64,000 bases of DNA from Devosia sp. LC5 (GCF_000735585.1 NZ_JNNO01000023.1:124001-188000); one strand, 5' to 3'. Positions 19,064 through 29,804 are shown, counted from the first letter of the stretch. Numbers and translations: made by a program. The notes: a model not told the origin generated them from the sequence alone.

Positions 19064-20773
19064 ATGTCCCTCATTGGCTGGCTGCAAATCGGCTTCGTGC
19101 TGATTGCAGTCCTTTTGCTCGTCAAGCCACTCGGCCTCTATATGGCCAAGGTGTTTTCCGGCGAGCGCACCTTCCTCTCGCCCGTCTTCGACCCCGTCGA
19201 ACGCGGCTTTTATGCGCTGGCCGGCGTCCGCCCCGACAAGGAGCAGAGCTGGCTCGGCTATACGATGGGCGTGCTGCTGTTCAGCCTTGCCGGGTTCCTC
19301 TCGCTCTATGCCATCCTGCGCCTGCAGAATGTACTGCCGCTCAACCCGCAGGGTTTCCCCGCCCTCGCACCAGATCTGGCCTTCAACACCGCAGCCAGCT
19401 TTGTCACCAATACCAATTGGCAGAGCTATGGCGGGGAAACCACGATGAGCCATCTCAGCCAGATGCTGGGCCTCACCGTGCAGAACTTCGTTTCCGCCGC
19501 CACCGGTATTGCCGTCGCCATGGCGCTGACCCGCGCCTTCATCTGCTCCGGCGCCAATGAGCTGGGTAATTTCTGGGTCGATCTGACAAGGGCGACACTC
19601 TATGTGCTGCTGCCGCTCGCCATCGTGGTGGCGCTGGCTTTCGTCGCACTCGGCCTGCCGCAAAGCCTTGACGCCAGCTTTGCTGCGACCACGCTCGAAG
19701 GCGTGCAGCAGACCATCGCCACCGGCCCGGTTGCCAGCCAGGAAGCCATCAAGCAATTGGGCACCAATGGCGGCGGGTTCTTCAACGTCAATGCCGCCCA
19801 CCCGTTTGAGAACCCCAATGCGTTCTCGAACTATCTCAATATCATCGCCATGCTGTCGGTATCGGCATCGCTGGTCTATGCCTTCGGCCAGATGGTCGGC
19901 AGCCGCCGCCAGGGCTGGGCGCTGCTGTCGGTCACCGTCATCATGCTGGTTGTGGGCACCGGTGCCATCTACTGGGCCGAAACTTTCGGCAACCCGCTGC
20001 TGACCGCAGTCGGCGTCGATCCAGGCCTGGGCAATATGGAAGGCAAGGAAGTCCGCTTCGGCCCGGCCATGTCAGCACTCTATTCAGCCGTGACCACGGG
20101 CCTTTCCGATGGCGGGGTCAATGCCATGCATTCCTCGCTCACCCCGCTCGGGGGCCTGGTGCCGATGTTCCTGATCCAGCTGGGCGAAGTGCTGCCCGGC
20201 GGCGTCGGCTCGGGGCTTTATGGCCTCTTGGTTTTTGCCATTCTCGCCGTCTTCGTGGCCGGGCTGATGGTTGGGCGCACGCCTGAACTGCTCGGCAAGA
20301 AGATCGAAGCCCGCGAGATGAAATTCGCCATGCTGGCCATTCTCATCCTGCCGCTGACCATACTGGGCTTTACCGCCATTTCGGCCGTTGCCGAATTCGG
20401 CACCAGCTCGATCCTCACCCCCGGCCCGCACGGCTTAAGCGAAATTCTCTACGCCTATACCTCGGCGGCAGGGAATAACGGCTCGGCCTTTGGCGGGCTC
20501 TCGGCGAACACGCCCTGGTACAATACCACGCTGGGTATCGCCATGCTCTTGGGGCGCTTCGCCTATATCGTGCCCGTGCTCGCCATTGCCGGTGCGCTGG
20601 TCACCAAGCCGCGCGTCCCCGCCTCCTCGGGTACTTTCCCCACCGACCGGCCGCTATTTGTGGGCCTCCTCATCGGCATCATCCTCATCATGGGCGGGCT
20701 GCAATTCTTCCCGGCCCTGGCTCTGGGTCCCATTGTCGAGCATTTCGCCATGCTGGCCGGGCAGAGCTTCTAG
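19064..20773 (+). CDS. kdpA: Potassium-transporting ATPase subunit KdpA
   Basis: A 569-residue polytopic membrane protein, usual KdpA length, with about ten transmembrane segments. The four selectivity-filter loops of the superfamily of K+ transporters are visible, for example [18 protein letters not shown] and [19 protein letters not shown], and the later [13 protein letters not shown]. It binds and passes K+ which KdpB then pumps. It is followed nine bases later by kdpB. Confidence 0.97.
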   Translation: MSLIGWLQIGFVLIAVLLLVKPLGLYMAKVFSGERTFLSPVFDPVERGFYALAGVRPDKEQSWLGYTMGVLLFSLAGFLSLYAILRLQNVLPLNPQGFPALAPDLAFNTAASFVTNTNWQSYGGETTMSHLSQMLGLTVQNFVSAATGIAVAMALTRAFICSGANELGNFWVDLTRATLYVLLPLAIVVALAFVALGLPQSLDASFAATTLEGVQQTIATGPVASQEAIKQLGTNGGGFFNVNAAHPFENPNAFSNYLNIIAMLSVSASLVYAFGQMVGSRRQGWALLSVTVIMLVVGTGAIYWAETFGNPLLTAVGVDPGLGNMEGKEVRFGPAMSALYSAVTTGLSDGGVNAMHSSLTPLGGLVPMFLIQLGEVLPGGVGSGLYGLLVFAILAVFVAGLMVGRTPELLGKKIEAREMKFAMLAILILPLTILGFTAISAVAEFGTSSILTPGPHGLSEILYAYTSAAGNNGSAFGGLSANTPWYNTTLGIAMLLGRFAYIVPVLAIAGALVTKPRVPASSGTFPTDRPLFVGLLIGIILIMGGLQFFPALALGPIVEHFAMLAGQSF

Positions 20774-20782
20774 GAAATCATC

Positions 20783-22834
20783 ATGTCCACGACAAAATCC
20801 ATTTCCATGCTGAATCCGGCAATCCTGGTTCCGGCCCTGCGCGACGCCTTTGTCAAGCTCGACCCGCGCCAGTTGATCCGCAATCCGGTGATTTTTGTCA
20901 CCGAAGTGGTGGCCGCCCTCGTCACCGCCATTTTCGTCCAGGATGTGCTGGGTGGGTTGGGCGCGGCCTTTTCCGGCCAGATCGCGCTCTGGCTGTGGTT
21001 CACCGTGTTGTTTGCCACCTTTGCCGAATCCGTCGCCGAAGGGCGCGGCAAGGCACAGGCAGAGAGCCTGAAACGCGGCAAATCCGATCTGTTTGCCAAG
21101 AAACTGCTGTTTCCCGAACAGAAGGATAACCGGGCCTGCGAGGTCATCTCCGCCACCGCGCTCAAGGTCGGCGATATCGTCCTTGTCGAAGTCAACGACC
21201 TGTTGCCCGGCGATGGCGAAGTCATCGAAGGCGTCGCCTCGGTCAATGAAAGCGCCATTACCGGGGAATCCGCGCCGGTGATCCGCGAGGCGGGCGGGGA
21301 CCGCTCTGCCGTTACCGGTGGCACGCAGGTCATCTCGGACTGGCTCAAGGTGCGCATCACCACCAAGCCGGGCGAGACCTTTGTCGACCGCATGATCGCG
21401 TTGATCGAAGGCGCAAAACGGCAGAAGACCCCCAATGAGATCGCGCTGTCGATCCTGCTCTCGGGGCTGACGCTGGTATTCCTGATCGCCGTGGTGACAC
21501 TTTATGGGCTGGCGCTGTATTCGGGCACTGAGCTATCGGTCGCCGTGCTGGCGGCGCTGCTGGTCACGCTGATCCCCACTACCATCGGGGGCCTGCTCTC
21601 GGCCATCGGCATTGCCGGCATGGACCGGCTGATCCGCTTCCATGTCATCGCCACCTCGGGCCGCGCCGTGGAAGCCGCCGGCGACGTCGATACGCTGCTG
21701 CTCGACAAGACCGGCACCATCACTTTCGGCAATCGTATGGCCTCCGAATTCCTGCCGGTATCGGGCGTGAGCGAGAAGGAACTGGCTGAGGCGGTACTGC
21801 TCGCCTCGCTCTCCGACGAAACCGCCGAGGGCCGCTCCATCGTGGCGCTGGCCAAGGCCGATTTCGGCCTCAGCGAACCCCGCATTGTCGGCAATGGCAC
21901 GACCTCTATTCCCTTCTCTGCCCAGACCCGTATTTCGGGCATCGACATCGAGGGTCGGCGCATTCGCAAGGGTGCTGTGGATGCCGTGCTGCGCTTTGTC
22001 GGGCTCGACAAGGCGCAAGCCAGCCCCGAATTCAACAAGGCGGTCGACGCCATCGCCCGCACGGGCGGCACGCCGCTTGCCGTGGCGGAAGCCGATCGGC
22101 TGCTCGGCGTCGTCCACCTCAAGGATGTGGTCAAGCCCGGTATCAAGGAGCGCTTTGCGGCCCTGCGCGCCATGGGCATCCGCACCGTCATGGTCACCGG
22201 CGACAATCCTGTCACCGCTGCCGCCATTGCCTCGGAAGCGGGCGTCGATGATTTCCTCGCCGAAGCCACGCCCGAGCAGAAGCTGGACTTTATCCGCAGG
22301 GAGCAAACCGGCGGGCGGCTGATCGCCATGTGCGGCGATGGCACCAATGACGCGCCGGCGCTAGCGCAGGCCGATGTGGGCGTCGCCATGCAATCGGGCA
22401 CCCAGGCGGCGCGCGAGGCGGGCAATATGGTCGATCTGGATTCCAGCCCCACCAAGCTCATCGAGATCGTCGAAATCGGCAAGCAGATCCTGATGACGCG
22501 CGGTTCGCTCACCACCTTCTCCATCGCCAATGACGTGGCCAAATATTTCGCGATCATCCCCGCGCTGTTCCTGGTCACCTATCCGCAGCTGGGCGCGCTC
22601 AACATTATGGGTCTCACCTCACCGCAATCGGCGATCCTCTCGGCGGTGATCTTCAATGCCCTGATCATCGTGGCGCTGATCCCGCTAGCCCTGCGCGGCG
22701 TCAAATACCGCCCCGTCGGCGCCGCGGCCTTGCTCTCGCGCAACCTGCTCGTCTACGGCCTGGGAGGCCTGGTCGCCCCGTTTATCGGCATCAAGCTGGT
22801 GGATATGGCGGTGACGGGATTGGGGATCATTTGA
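20783..22834 (+). CDS. kdpB: Potassium-transporting ATPase subunit KdpB
   Basis: A 683-residue P-type ATPase (type IA). Motifs in order: TGES in the actuator domain, the phosphorylated Asp308 in DKTGT, and the hinge [19 protein letters not shown]. It hydrolyses ATP to drive high-affinity K+ import together with KdpA and KdpC. The gene ends at 22834 and, unusually, a 133-bp palindromic repeat fills most of the 204-base gap before kdpC. Confidence 0.97.
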   Translation: MSTTKSISMLNPAILVPALRDAFVKLDPRQLIRNPVIFVTEVVAALVTAIFVQDVLGGLGAAFSGQIALWLWFTVLFATFAESVAEGRGKAQAESLKRGKSDLFAKKLLFPEQKDNRACEVISATALKVGDIVLVEVNDLLPGDGEVIEGVASVNESAITGESAPVIREAGGDRSAVTGGTQVISDWLKVRITTKPGETFVDRMIALIEGAKRQKTPNEIALSILLSGLTLVFLIAVVTLYGLALYSGTELSVAVLAALLVTLIPTTIGGLLSAIGIAGMDRLIRFHVIATSGRAVEAAGDVDTLLLDKTGTITFGNRMASEFLPVSGVSEKELAEAVLLASLSDETAEGRSIVALAKADFGLSEPRIVGNGTTSIPFSAQTRISGIDIEGRRIRKGAVDAVLRFVGLDKAQASPEFNKAVDAIARTGGTPLAVAEADRLLGVVHLKDVVKPGIKERFAALRAMGIRTVMVTGDNPVTAAAIASEAGVDDFLAEATPEQKLDFIRREQTGGRLIAMCGDGTNDAPALAQADVGVAMQSGTQAAREAGNMVDLDSSPTKLIEIVEIGKQILMTRGSLTTFSIANDVAKYFAIIPALFLVTYPQLGALNIMGLTSPQSAILSAVIFNALIIVALIPLALRGVKYRPVGAAALLSRNLLVYGLGGLVAPFIGIKLVDMAVTGLGII

Positions 22835-22845
22835 TGGAAGCCGTT

Positions 22846-22978
22846 CTTCATCTCTCCCTTTGGGGGAGAGGTCGGCGCGCAGCGACGGGTGAGGGGGCCT
22901 TCCCCAAACACCGAGCCTGGAAAGGCCCCCTCACCCGCCCCAAGAGGGGCGACCTCTCCCCCAAACGGAGAGGTGAAG
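22846..22978. repeat. Long imperfect palindrome inside the kdp operon
   Basis: Arms of about 60 bases (CTTCATCTCTCCCTTTGGGG... and its inverted partner ending GGAGAGGTGAAG) meet around ATTCCCC-type centre sequence. The arms contain the CCCCCTCACCC and CTCTCCCCC modules widespread in intergenic DNA of this order. It would be transcribed between kdpB and kdpC and could lower distal expression or define an RNA-processing point. Confidence 0.8.
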
Positions 22979-23038
22979 TGGGCCACGCCCTCCACATCGC
23001 GCAAGCGGCATCATCCAGAATTGTAAGGAGCCACGAAA

Positions 23039-23605
23039 ATGCTCAACCAAATCCGTCCCGCCATCGTCTTCACACTGCTCCTCTCCGCCGTCACGGGCCT
23101 GGCCTATCCCCTCGCCATTACCGCGGCGGCGCAGGCAGCCTTTCCCGGCCAGGCCAATGGCAGCCGTATCGAGCGCGATGGCGTCACCATCGGCTCCGAC
23201 CTGATCGGCCAGAATTTTGCCGAGCCGAAATATTTCTGGCCGCGCCCGTCCGCCACCGGTCCCGAGCCCTATAACGCCGCTGCCTCGAGTGGCTCCAATA
23301 TCGGGCCGACCGGCAAGGCGCTGGTCGATCGCGTTGCCGCCTCGGTGCGGGCCATGGGCGGCGGACCGGTGCCCGCCGATGCGGTCACCACTTCCGGCTC
23401 GGGGCTTGATCCCCATATCAGCCCGCAATACGCGGCCTGGCAGATCGAGCGCGTCGCCCAGGCACGCGGGGTAGAACCGGCCGCAATCGCCAAGCTCGTC
23501 GCCGATGTGACGGAAGCCCCCGCTTTGGGTATATTTGGCGAACCGCGCGTCAATGTGCTGCGTCTCAATCTGGCGCTGGACGAGGCCGCGCCCCTCGGGA
23601 ACTGA
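23039..23605 (+). CDS. kdpC: Potassium-transporting ATPase subunit KdpC
   Basis: A 188-residue protein with one N-terminal membrane helix (about 8-30) followed by a periplasmic domain. Family landmarks: FPGQANGS near the start of the soluble part, RPSATG, and the C-terminal LGEPRVNVLRLNLALD-like block (here with IFGEPRVNVLRLN). KdpC assists the KdpA/KdpB pump. AAGGAG lies nine bases before the ATG, giving it its own strong ribosome site after the repeat. Confidence 0.95.
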   Translation: MLNQIRPAIVFTLLLSAVTGLAYPLAITAAAQAAFPGQANGSRIERDGVTIGSDLIGQNFAEPKYFWPRPSATGPEPYNAAASSGSNIGPTGKALVDRVAASVRAMGGGPVPADAVTTSGSGLDPHISPQYAAWQIERVAQARGVEPAAIAKLVADVTEAPALGIFGEPRVNVLRLNLALDEAAPLGN

Positions 23606-23606
23606 C

Positions 23607-26270
23607 ATGGCTCGCCAAATCGAAAACCAGAGGCCGGATCCAACCGCCCTGCTCCAGCTTGCCGCGCGCGAAGGCCGTGGCAAGCTGACCGTGTTTCTGG
23701 GCGCGGCGCCTGGCGTGGGCAAGACCTATGCCATGCTGGAGCGCGCGCGCGGGCTCAAGGCCGGTGGCACCGATGTCGTCATCGGCCTTGTCGAAACCCA
23801 TGGCCGCAGCGAGACCGCACAACTGGCCGAGGGCATCGAAATGCTGCCGCGCCAGGGCGGCGACACGCCCTATGGCGAATTCGACCTCGATGCAGCTCTG
23901 GCCCGGCGGCCGGCTTTGCTGATCGTGGACGAATTGGCTCATACCAACGCCCCTGGCTCACGCCATCCCAAGCGCTATCAGGACATTGCCGAGCTGGTTG
24001 GTGCGGGCATCGATGTGTGGACCGCGCTCAATATTCAGCACCTCGAAAGCCTCTCCGATCTGGTCGCGCGCATTGCCGGCATTCCGGTGCGCGAGACGGT
24101 GCCCGATATCGTGCTCAAGCGGGCCGATGAGGTGATCCTGGTCGATCTGCCGCCCGCCGAACTGATCGCCCGGCTCAATGCCGGCAAGGTCTATCTGCCC
24201 GACAATGCCAAGCGGGCACTGGACGGCTTTTTCAAACCCGCCACCCTCACCGCCCTGCGCGAACTGGCCCTGCGCCGCGCCGCTGACCGGGTGGATGACC
24301 AGATGGTCGATTTCCTGCGCCAAAGTGCGGTGGAAGGCCCCTGGGCGACGGGCGAACGGCTGCTGGTATGCGTGGGCCCCGATGCCATGTCCGAAAGCGT
24401 GGTGCGGGTCGCCAGCCGCCTCGCCTCTGGCCTCAATGCCCGCTGGCTGGTCGTGTCGCTGACCAGGCCGGGCTCGCCCCTGCCCACGCCTGCGGAGGCC
24501 GAACAGCTGGAGGAAACCCTGCGCCTGGCCGAACGGCTGGGCGCCGAAACCCGCCGCGAAAGCGCCAGCGATTTCGTCGACGCCATCCTGCGCATTGCGC
24601 GGCGCGAGCACATTACCCAGATCGTCATCGGCCGCCCGGCAACCAATCGTTGGTTCCGCCGCTCGCTGCCCGATGCGCTGCTGCGTGGGGCCGGCGAGAT
24701 CGGCATTCACATCGTGCCCGGCGAAGGCTCGGCCCCGGCCCGCGGCACCCGCAAATGGCCCAGCCTGCCCGAATGGGCACTGACCCTGGCCCTGCCGCTG
24801 CTCTCGGTTGGCGCCACGACCCTGTTCGGCCTGGGCCTGACCGCGCTGGTCGCGCTGCAGAACCTGTCCATGCTCTATCTCGCCGCCGTGCTGGTCTCGG
24901 CCGTGATTGCCGGGCGCGGTTCGGCGCTGATCGCGGCGGGTCTGTCCTTTCTGGCCTATAATTTCTTCTTCATCGAGCCCACCGGCGAATTGACCGTAGC
25001 CCAGCCGCAGGAAGTGCTCTCGCTGGTTATCTTCATCGCCGTGGCTTTAGCCGCCGGACAATTGGCCGCCCGCCTGCGCGAAAGCGTCACGCTCTCCCGC
25101 CAGCAGGCGCGGCAAAGCCAGGCCTTGCTCGATTTTTCGCGCAAGCTCTCGGCCGCCCATGGGCAGGAAAGCGTTGTTGACGCTGTCGTCAGCCACCTGC
25201 ATGCCAGCCTGGGCCGGCCCGCTATCGTGCTGATGCCCGATGAATCGGGCGACCTGCTCCCCACCGCCGCCTGGCCGCCCGATCAGGCCCTGGGCGCGGC
25301 CGAGCTCACCGCCGCCCGCTGGGCCTTCGACAAGAAGGAGCCGGCCGGCTTTCTCACCGGCACCCTGCCGCAGATCCATTATCTGTTCCGCCCCGTCATT
25401 TCGGCCCAGCGCCTGTTGGGCGTGGCAGGGCTGGTCATGGGGCCGCGCGATACCCCGCTCGCCCCCGACGAGGAGCGCACCTGGGTCGCCCTGCTCGATC
25501 AATCAGCCATTGCGCTCGACCGTGCCCGCCTCACCCGCGAAAGCGCCAGGGCGTCGGTGGCGCGCGAAAGCGAAAAGGTGCAATCGGCTTTGCTCTCCTC
25601 GCTCTCGCACGATCTACGCACCCCGCTCGCTTCGATCACCGGCGCCGTCACCAGCCTGCGCCAGCTGGGCGACAAGATGCCGGCCGAAAGCCGGGCCGAT
25701 CTGCTGCTGTCGATCGAGGAGGAGGCCGACCGCCTCAATCGTTTCGTCGCCAATCTCTTCGACATGACCCGCATCGAAGCCGGTATGATGAAGGCGCGGC
25801 GCGAGCCGATCGACCTTGCCGCCATTATCGACACCAGCACCGCCCGGGCCTGCAAATTGCATCCTGACCTGATTATCGAGACCAGCATCGCGCCCGGACT
25901 GCCCCAGGCGCTGGGCGATGCCGTTTTGCTCGAACAAGTGCTGTTCAACCTGCTCGACAATGCCCGCAAATATGGCGGCGACCAGCCTATCACCATCTAT
26001 GCCCGCGCCGAAAATGGTCAAGTGAGCATATCGGTCACCGACCAGGGCAAGGGCATTCCCGAAGCCGATCTCGAAAAAATCTTCGACAAATTCTACCGCC
26101 GCGCCAAGGGCGATGGCCGACCCGCCGGCACGGGGCTGGGCCTCTCCATCGCGCGAGGCCTGATGGCCTCCATGGGCGGCTCCATCAAGGCAACCAGCCC
26201 CGCCATCCGCAAGCGCGGCACCCGCTTCACCCTGCGCCTGCCCCTCTTCGAGCCGGGAAAGGCCAGTTGA
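23607..26270 (+). CDS. kdpD: Sensor histidine kinase KdpD
   Basis: An 887-residue sensor. Domains in order: KdpD N-terminal domain with Walker A GAAPGVGKT (32-40), universal-stress-like domain (about 250-370), four clustered membrane helices of the DUF4118 type (about 390-490), a GAF-like stretch, then HisKA with phospho-acceptor His668 (SSLSHDLRTPL) and an HATPase domain with NLLDNARKYG and GTGLGLSIARGL. It senses K+ limitation and phosphorylates KdpE. I place the start at ATG 23607, one base after the kdpC stop; an upstream frame overlapping kdpC is open but lacks a ribosome site. Confidence 0.96.
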   Translation: MARQIENQRPDPTALLQLAAREGRGKLTVFLGAAPGVGKTYAMLERARGLKAGGTDVVIGLVETHGRSETAQLAEGIEMLPRQGGDTPYGEFDLDAALARRPALLIVDELAHTNAPGSRHPKRYQDIAELVGAGIDVWTALNIQHLESLSDLVARIAGIPVRETVPDIVLKRADEVILVDLPPAELIARLNAGKVYLPDNAKRALDGFFKPATLTALRELALRRAADRVDDQMVDFLRQSAVEGPWATGERLLVCVGPDAMSESVVRVASRLASGLNARWLVVSLTRPGSPLPTPAEAEQLEETLRLAERLGAETRRESASDFVDAILRIARREHITQIVIGRPATNRWFRRSLPDALLRGAGEIGIHIVPGEGSAPARGTRKWPSLPEWALTLALPLLSVGATTLFGLGLTALVALQNLSMLYLAAVLVSAVIAGRGSALIAAGLSFLAYNFFFIEPTGELTVAQPQEVLSLVIFIAVALAAGQLAARLRESVTLSRQQARQSQALLDFSRKLSAAHGQESVVDAVVSHLHASLGRPAIVLMPDESGDLLPTAAWPPDQALGAAELTAARWAFDKKEPAGFLTGTLPQIHYLFRPVISAQRLLGVAGLVMGPRDTPLAPDEERTWVALLDQSAIALDRARLTRESARASVARESEKVQSALLSSLSHDLRTPLASITGAVTSLRQLGDKMPAESRADLLLSIEEEADRLNRFVANLFDMTRIEAGMMKARREPIDLAAIIDTSTARACKLHPDLIIETSIAPGLPQALGDAVLLEQVLFNLLDNARKYGGDQPITIYARAENGQVSISVTDQGKGIPEADLEKIFDKFYRRAKGDGRPAGTGLGLSIARGLMASMGGSIKATSPAIRKRGTRFTLRLPLFEPGKAS

Positions 26271-26950
26271 TGCAGCAACGTATCCTCGTGGTCGATGACG
26301 AGCCGCAAATTCAGCGTTTCCTCAAGCCCGCGCTGCTCGCGGCGGGCTTTGATGTCGAAACCGCCGCCACCGCCGCCCAAGCCAAGCGCTTCGCCGCCAC
26401 CCGTGCACCCGCGCTCATCGTACTCGATCTCGGCCTGCCCGATGGCGATGGCAAGAGTGTCATCGAAACTGTGCGCGCCTTCTCAGCGGTGCCGATCATC
26501 GTCCTCTCCGCCCGCGACCAGGAAATCGAAAAGATCGCCGCGCTCGACCTGGGCGCCAACGACTATGTCGAAAAGCCCTTCGGCATTGGCGAATTGCTCG
26601 CCCGCATCCGTGTCGCGCTGCGCCAGGCGGGATCGGGGGAGGCCCCGCTCACCCAACAGCGCTTTGGCAATCTCGTGCTCGACCTCGAACTCCGCCACGT
26701 GCTGGTCGATGGCGTGCCGGTGCACCTGACACCCAAGGAGTTCGACCTCTTTGCCCTCCTGGCCTCCCATGCCAATAGGGTCGTGACCCACCGCCAGGCG
26801 CTAACCAGTATCTGGGGACCGGCCCACCAGGACGACGTGCAATATCTGCGCGTCGTCATCGCCCAGCTTCGAGCCAAGCTCGAAGCGGACCCGAAAGCCC
26901 CCAGGCATCTGGTCAGCGAGGCTGGCGTCGGCTACCGGCTGGTGGAATAG
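26270..26950 (+). CDS. kdpE: Response regulator KdpE
   Basis: A 226-residue OmpR/PhoB-family regulator: receiver domain with acidic pocket DDEP near the start, phospho-acceptor Asp53 (LDLGLPDG) and the conserved Lys in YVEKPFG, followed by a winged-helix DNA-binding domain ending in the canonical SEAGVGYRL. Phosphorylated by KdpD, it activates the kdp promoter. The ATG at 26270 overlaps the kdpD TGA by one base, and GGGAAAGG lies upstream; an in-frame TTG just before is less likely. The gene ends 11 bases from the convergent hydrolase. Confidence 0.96.
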   Translation: MQQRILVVDDEPQIQRFLKPALLAAGFDVETAATAAQAKRFAATRAPALIVLDLGLPDGDGKSVIETVRAFSAVPIIVLSARDQEIEKIAALDLGANDYVEKPFGIGELLARIRVALRQAGSGEAPLTQQRFGNLVLDLELRHVLVDGVPVHLTPKEFDLFALLASHANRVVTHRQALTSIWGPAHQDDVQYLRVVIAQLRAKLEADPKAPRHLVSEAGVGYRLVE

Positions 26951-26961
26951 ACCGCGACCAA

Positions 26962-27852
26962 TCAGTCACCAATGAATCCCAGCGCGGTCTCAGCCAATTG
27001 CGGCGATACCATCGTGTAATGGGTTAACCCCGGAATGATCGCCAGCCGGTTCTGGTTCATACCCGAGCCATCCCAGCCCGCATCGTTGAGCCCGCCGCCC
27101 AGCAGCTCGAAGAAATGCGCAATGTGGCTGGTCTTTATCGCGTCCCAATCGGCAAAGACCAGCATGGTTGGCATTTTGAGGTTCTCGATCTCGGCGGAAT
27201 AGTCGAAACCCTTCCGCATCATGTCACCAATCTTGTCGAGCAGAATCGGGAAGTTCTTTTCGCCATCGGGCTGTTCGGCGAGATAGGCGTTGTAGAGGGG
27301 CGTGCCCACCATGCCGGCTGCCATTTCGCCAGTCATGCTGCGCATGCCTTCGAAATTATAGGTATGCCAGCCCTCGAACGCATAGGGGGCGGACACCACG
27401 ATCAGCTTGCCGACAAGCTCAGGGCGATCGAGCGCCAGCCGCAACGCGGTTGTCGCCCCCAGCGAATAGCCAAGCACGGCAGGCTCCTCCAATTGCAGGT
27501 ATTCGATCACGCCGGCAACGTCGGCCGCCATGGCCTCAAAGCTCATCGGCCGCTCAAACGGCAATGTATGGCCATGGCCCTGCAGGTCGATGCCGATGAC
27601 CTGGTGATTCTCGGTCATGGTCTCGATGATCGGCGCGAAGCTGCTGGCCGACATCAGCCCGCCATGCAGCAGGACGATGGGCGCGCCCTTCCCATGCACC
27701 TCATAATAGACTTCCACGCCATTGACTGGGGCATAGCCTGACTGAACGGGAGTGAGCATTGCAGGTGTGTCCTCAGTGGTTTGAGCAAGTACTGGATTGA
27801 CGGCAGAAAATGCCGTCAGGGCGATAAGTGAGCGAAACAAGCGTGCAAACAT
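26962..27852 (-). CDS. Exported alpha/beta hydrolase
   Basis: A 296-residue alpha/beta-hydrolase with an N-terminal signal peptide (about 1-23, ending NPVLA). The oxyanion region VLLHGG, the nucleophile elbow GYSLGA (Ser at about 129) and a C-terminal His in PGLTHYTM complete a likely catalytic triad. The substrate (ester, lactone or similar) cannot be told. GGAG stands six bases before the ATG at 27850-27852, which fixes the start over an ATG four codons upstream. It is divergent from an MFS transporter across 183 AT-richer bases. Confidence 0.8.
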   Translation of the reverse strand: MFARLFRSLIALTAFSAVNPVLAQTTEDTPAMLTPVQSGYAPVNGVEVYYEVHGKGAPIVLLHGGLMSASSFAPIIETMTENHQVIGIDLQGHGHTLPFERPMSFEAMAADVAGVIEYLQLEEPAVLGYSLGATTALRLALDRPELVGKLIVVSAPYAFEGWHTYNFEGMRSMTGEMAAGMVGTPLYNAYLAEQPDGEKNFPILLDKIGDMMRKGFDYSAEIENLKMPTMLVFADWDAIKTSHIAHFFELLGGGLNDAGWDGSGMNQNRLAIIPGLTHYTMVSPQLAETALGFIGD

Positions 27853-28035
27853 GGCGGTCTCCATTCGAGCACGGGAGCCAGGGCCACAATGGCCGGCTTT
27901 GACCACACAACGATCAAGCCAGTTGCAAAACGACACGCCCCGCCATTTTTCCAGCCACACCAATAAAACAAGCAATTGCTTTTTTAATTTACCGGATATA
28001 ACAAGGCACAGCTTGTTTATTCCAGGGAGGCGTAT

Positions 28036-29469
28036 ATGTCTGAAACTTCCAGCAGCGGCAGCTGGGCCGAGATCTTTTCGCCGCGCTATGCCACGGTGAC
28101 GCTGATCCTGTGCCTGGGCGTCGCGCTCTTTGCCTTCAATGCCTTCCTCGCCAGCACCGCGCTGCCCACCGCGGTGCTGCATCTGGGCGGCATCGAGCTG
28201 ATTTCCTGGGCGCTGACGCTCTATCTGGTGTTCGCCATTATGGGTGGCGCCGGCGCCGCGCTGATCAAGCAGCGCCTCGGCTCGCGCACCGCCTTGCTGG
28301 CCTCCAGCGCCGTATTCCTCGTTGGCACCCTGATCGCGTCCAACGCCTCCACCATGACCGAAGTGCTGATCGGCCGCTCGTTCCAGGGCCTGGGCGAAGG
28401 CGTCGTCGCGGCGATCTGTTTCGCACTGATTCCCGAACTCTTTCCCTCCCGCCTCGTGCCCAAAGTGTTCGGCACCCAGGCCTCGGTCTGGGCCGTGGCC
28501 GCCTTTGGCGGACCGCTCGGCGCGGGGCTATTGACCGAACTGGTCTCCTGGCGCGCCGCTTTCCTCGTCAACGTCCCACTGGTGCTGATCTTCGCCGTGA
28601 TGGTCATGTTCGTCGTGCCGGGCAAATCCAAGGATGCCGACGCCCAAAGCCCCGGCTTCCCCGGCATTCGCCTGCTCACCATTGGCGGCGGGATCATGCT
28701 GGTTGCCCTGGCCAGCATCGCCCCGCCGCTGCAGGCGACGGCATTGCTGATCGGCGCCGCATTGCTGCTCGCCGGCTCGGTGCTGCTCGACCGGCGCAGC
28801 CGCGTCCGCCTGATGCCGACGGGCGCCTTCTGGCCCAACTCGGTGATCGGCAGCGGCTATTGGGTCGTGCTGCTCATGCCCATCGCCGGCGCGTCCGCGG
28901 CCGTCTATCTGGTGCTGCTGGTACAGCAGCTCTGGGGCTATGGCCCAACCCTGGCCGGTGCCATCGGCGCGGTGATGGCAGTGGCCTGGAGCCTGTCGGC
29001 CATCGCGGTGGCCAATGTGCGCCAGCGCGAAACCCGCAAGATGCTGATCCGCACGGGCCCTGCCCTGATCGCTCTTGGCCTCCTCGGCGTGCTGGCTGGC
29101 TTGCTCACAAGCCAGATCGCGATCGTGCTGATCGCGCAACTGGCGATCGGCACGGGATTTGGCGTTTGCAATGGCTACCTCAATCTGACGCTGATGGAAT
29201 CGGCCAGCGATGCCGACCGCGACCGCACCTCGGCCCTGCTGCCCACCACCCAATCGGCCGGCAACGCCATCGGGGCGGCCCTGGCCGGCGTCGCTGCCAA
29301 TTCGGCCGGCTTTGCCACCGCAGTCACCGCCGGCCAGATCCACCACGCCATCATCCCGGTCTTCGTGCTGGGAGCTGCCGTAGCGGCACTGGCCTTCATC
29401 GCGGCCCTGCGTATGACCGGTCTGGCGGGCCGTCAGACCACGCAATCGAGCTTCGCTACAGCTCGCTAG
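28036..29469 (+). CDS. MFS transporter (DHA2-like)
   Basis: A 477-residue major facilitator protein with about 13 to 14 hydrophobic segments, fitting the 14-helix DHA2 drug-exporter group. The motif C-like segment GPLGAGLLTELVSWRAAFLVNVP is clear near residues 155-180. GGGAGGCGTAT precedes the ATG. It is divergent from the exported hydrolase, and the pair could share control, but I see no regulator gene in between and no clear operator. Substrate unknown. Confidence 0.85.
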   Translation: MSETSSSGSWAEIFSPRYATVTLILCLGVALFAFNAFLASTALPTAVLHLGGIELISWALTLYLVFAIMGGAGAALIKQRLGSRTALLASSAVFLVGTLIASNASTMTEVLIGRSFQGLGEGVVAAICFALIPELFPSRLVPKVFGTQASVWAVAAFGGPLGAGLLTELVSWRAAFLVNVPLVLIFAVMVMFVVPGKSKDADAQSPGFPGIRLLTIGGGIMLVALASIAPPLQATALLIGAALLLAGSVLLDRRSRVRLMPTGAFWPNSVIGSGYWVVLLMPIAGASAAVYLVLLVQQLWGYGPTLAGAIGAVMAVAWSLSAIAVANVRQRETRKMLIRTGPALIALGLLGVLAGLLTSQIAIVLIAQLAIGTGFGVCNGYLNLTLMESASDADRDRTSALLPTTQSAGNAIGAALAGVAANSAGFATAVTAGQIHHAIIPVFVLGAAVAALAFIAALRMTGLAGRQTTQSSFATAR

Positions 29470-29539
29470 GCGAGCCCCGATCCAGTCCCCTCCCCCTTGA
29501 GGGGCAGTGTTTCACTCCGGACGCGTTCAAAAATACGGT

Positions 29540-29618
29540 GTCATTCCCGCGAAAGCGGGAACCTCCGTTCCGGGATGCGAGCCCAAGTAACAGAGGTTCC
29601 CGCTTTCGCGGGAATGAC
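29540..29618. repeat. Perfect 26-bp inverted repeat in a composite repeat block
   Basis: Arms 29540-29565 and 29593-29618 (GTCATTCCCGCGAAAGCGGG core) are perfect inverted copies around a 27-base centre, and each arm folds on its own around GCGAAAGC. Shorter CCCCTCCCCCTTGAGGGG-type palindromes flank it at 29487-29504 and 29649-29669. The 335-base stretch between the MFS gene and the old yellow enzyme is therefore mostly repeat DNA, and holds no gene. Confidence 0.88.
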
Positions 29619-29804
29619 ATCGTGGGTGGTGCGAGTTCACGATGAGCACTCCCCCTTGAGGGGGGAGGGAGGCAGACCGCGGCTCGCAAACCACCTTGCA
29701 GGCCAGCCTCAGTGAATGTTCCATCGGCACTTGCCGATGGATAGAGGAACGTGCATGCTTGTGGCTGCCGCCTTCCGGCCCTGTTTGACCGCCACGAGTC
29801 CCCC

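Noticed and set aside
23535..23606. Upstream extension of kdpD overlapping kdpC
   Set aside because: The extra residues lack family similarity and a ribosome site, whereas ATG 23607 begins the expected KdpD N-terminus.
29470..29804. Repeat block read as a CRISPR array
   Set aside because: The repeats are inverted, of different types and unevenly spaced, with no regular spacers and no cas gene near.
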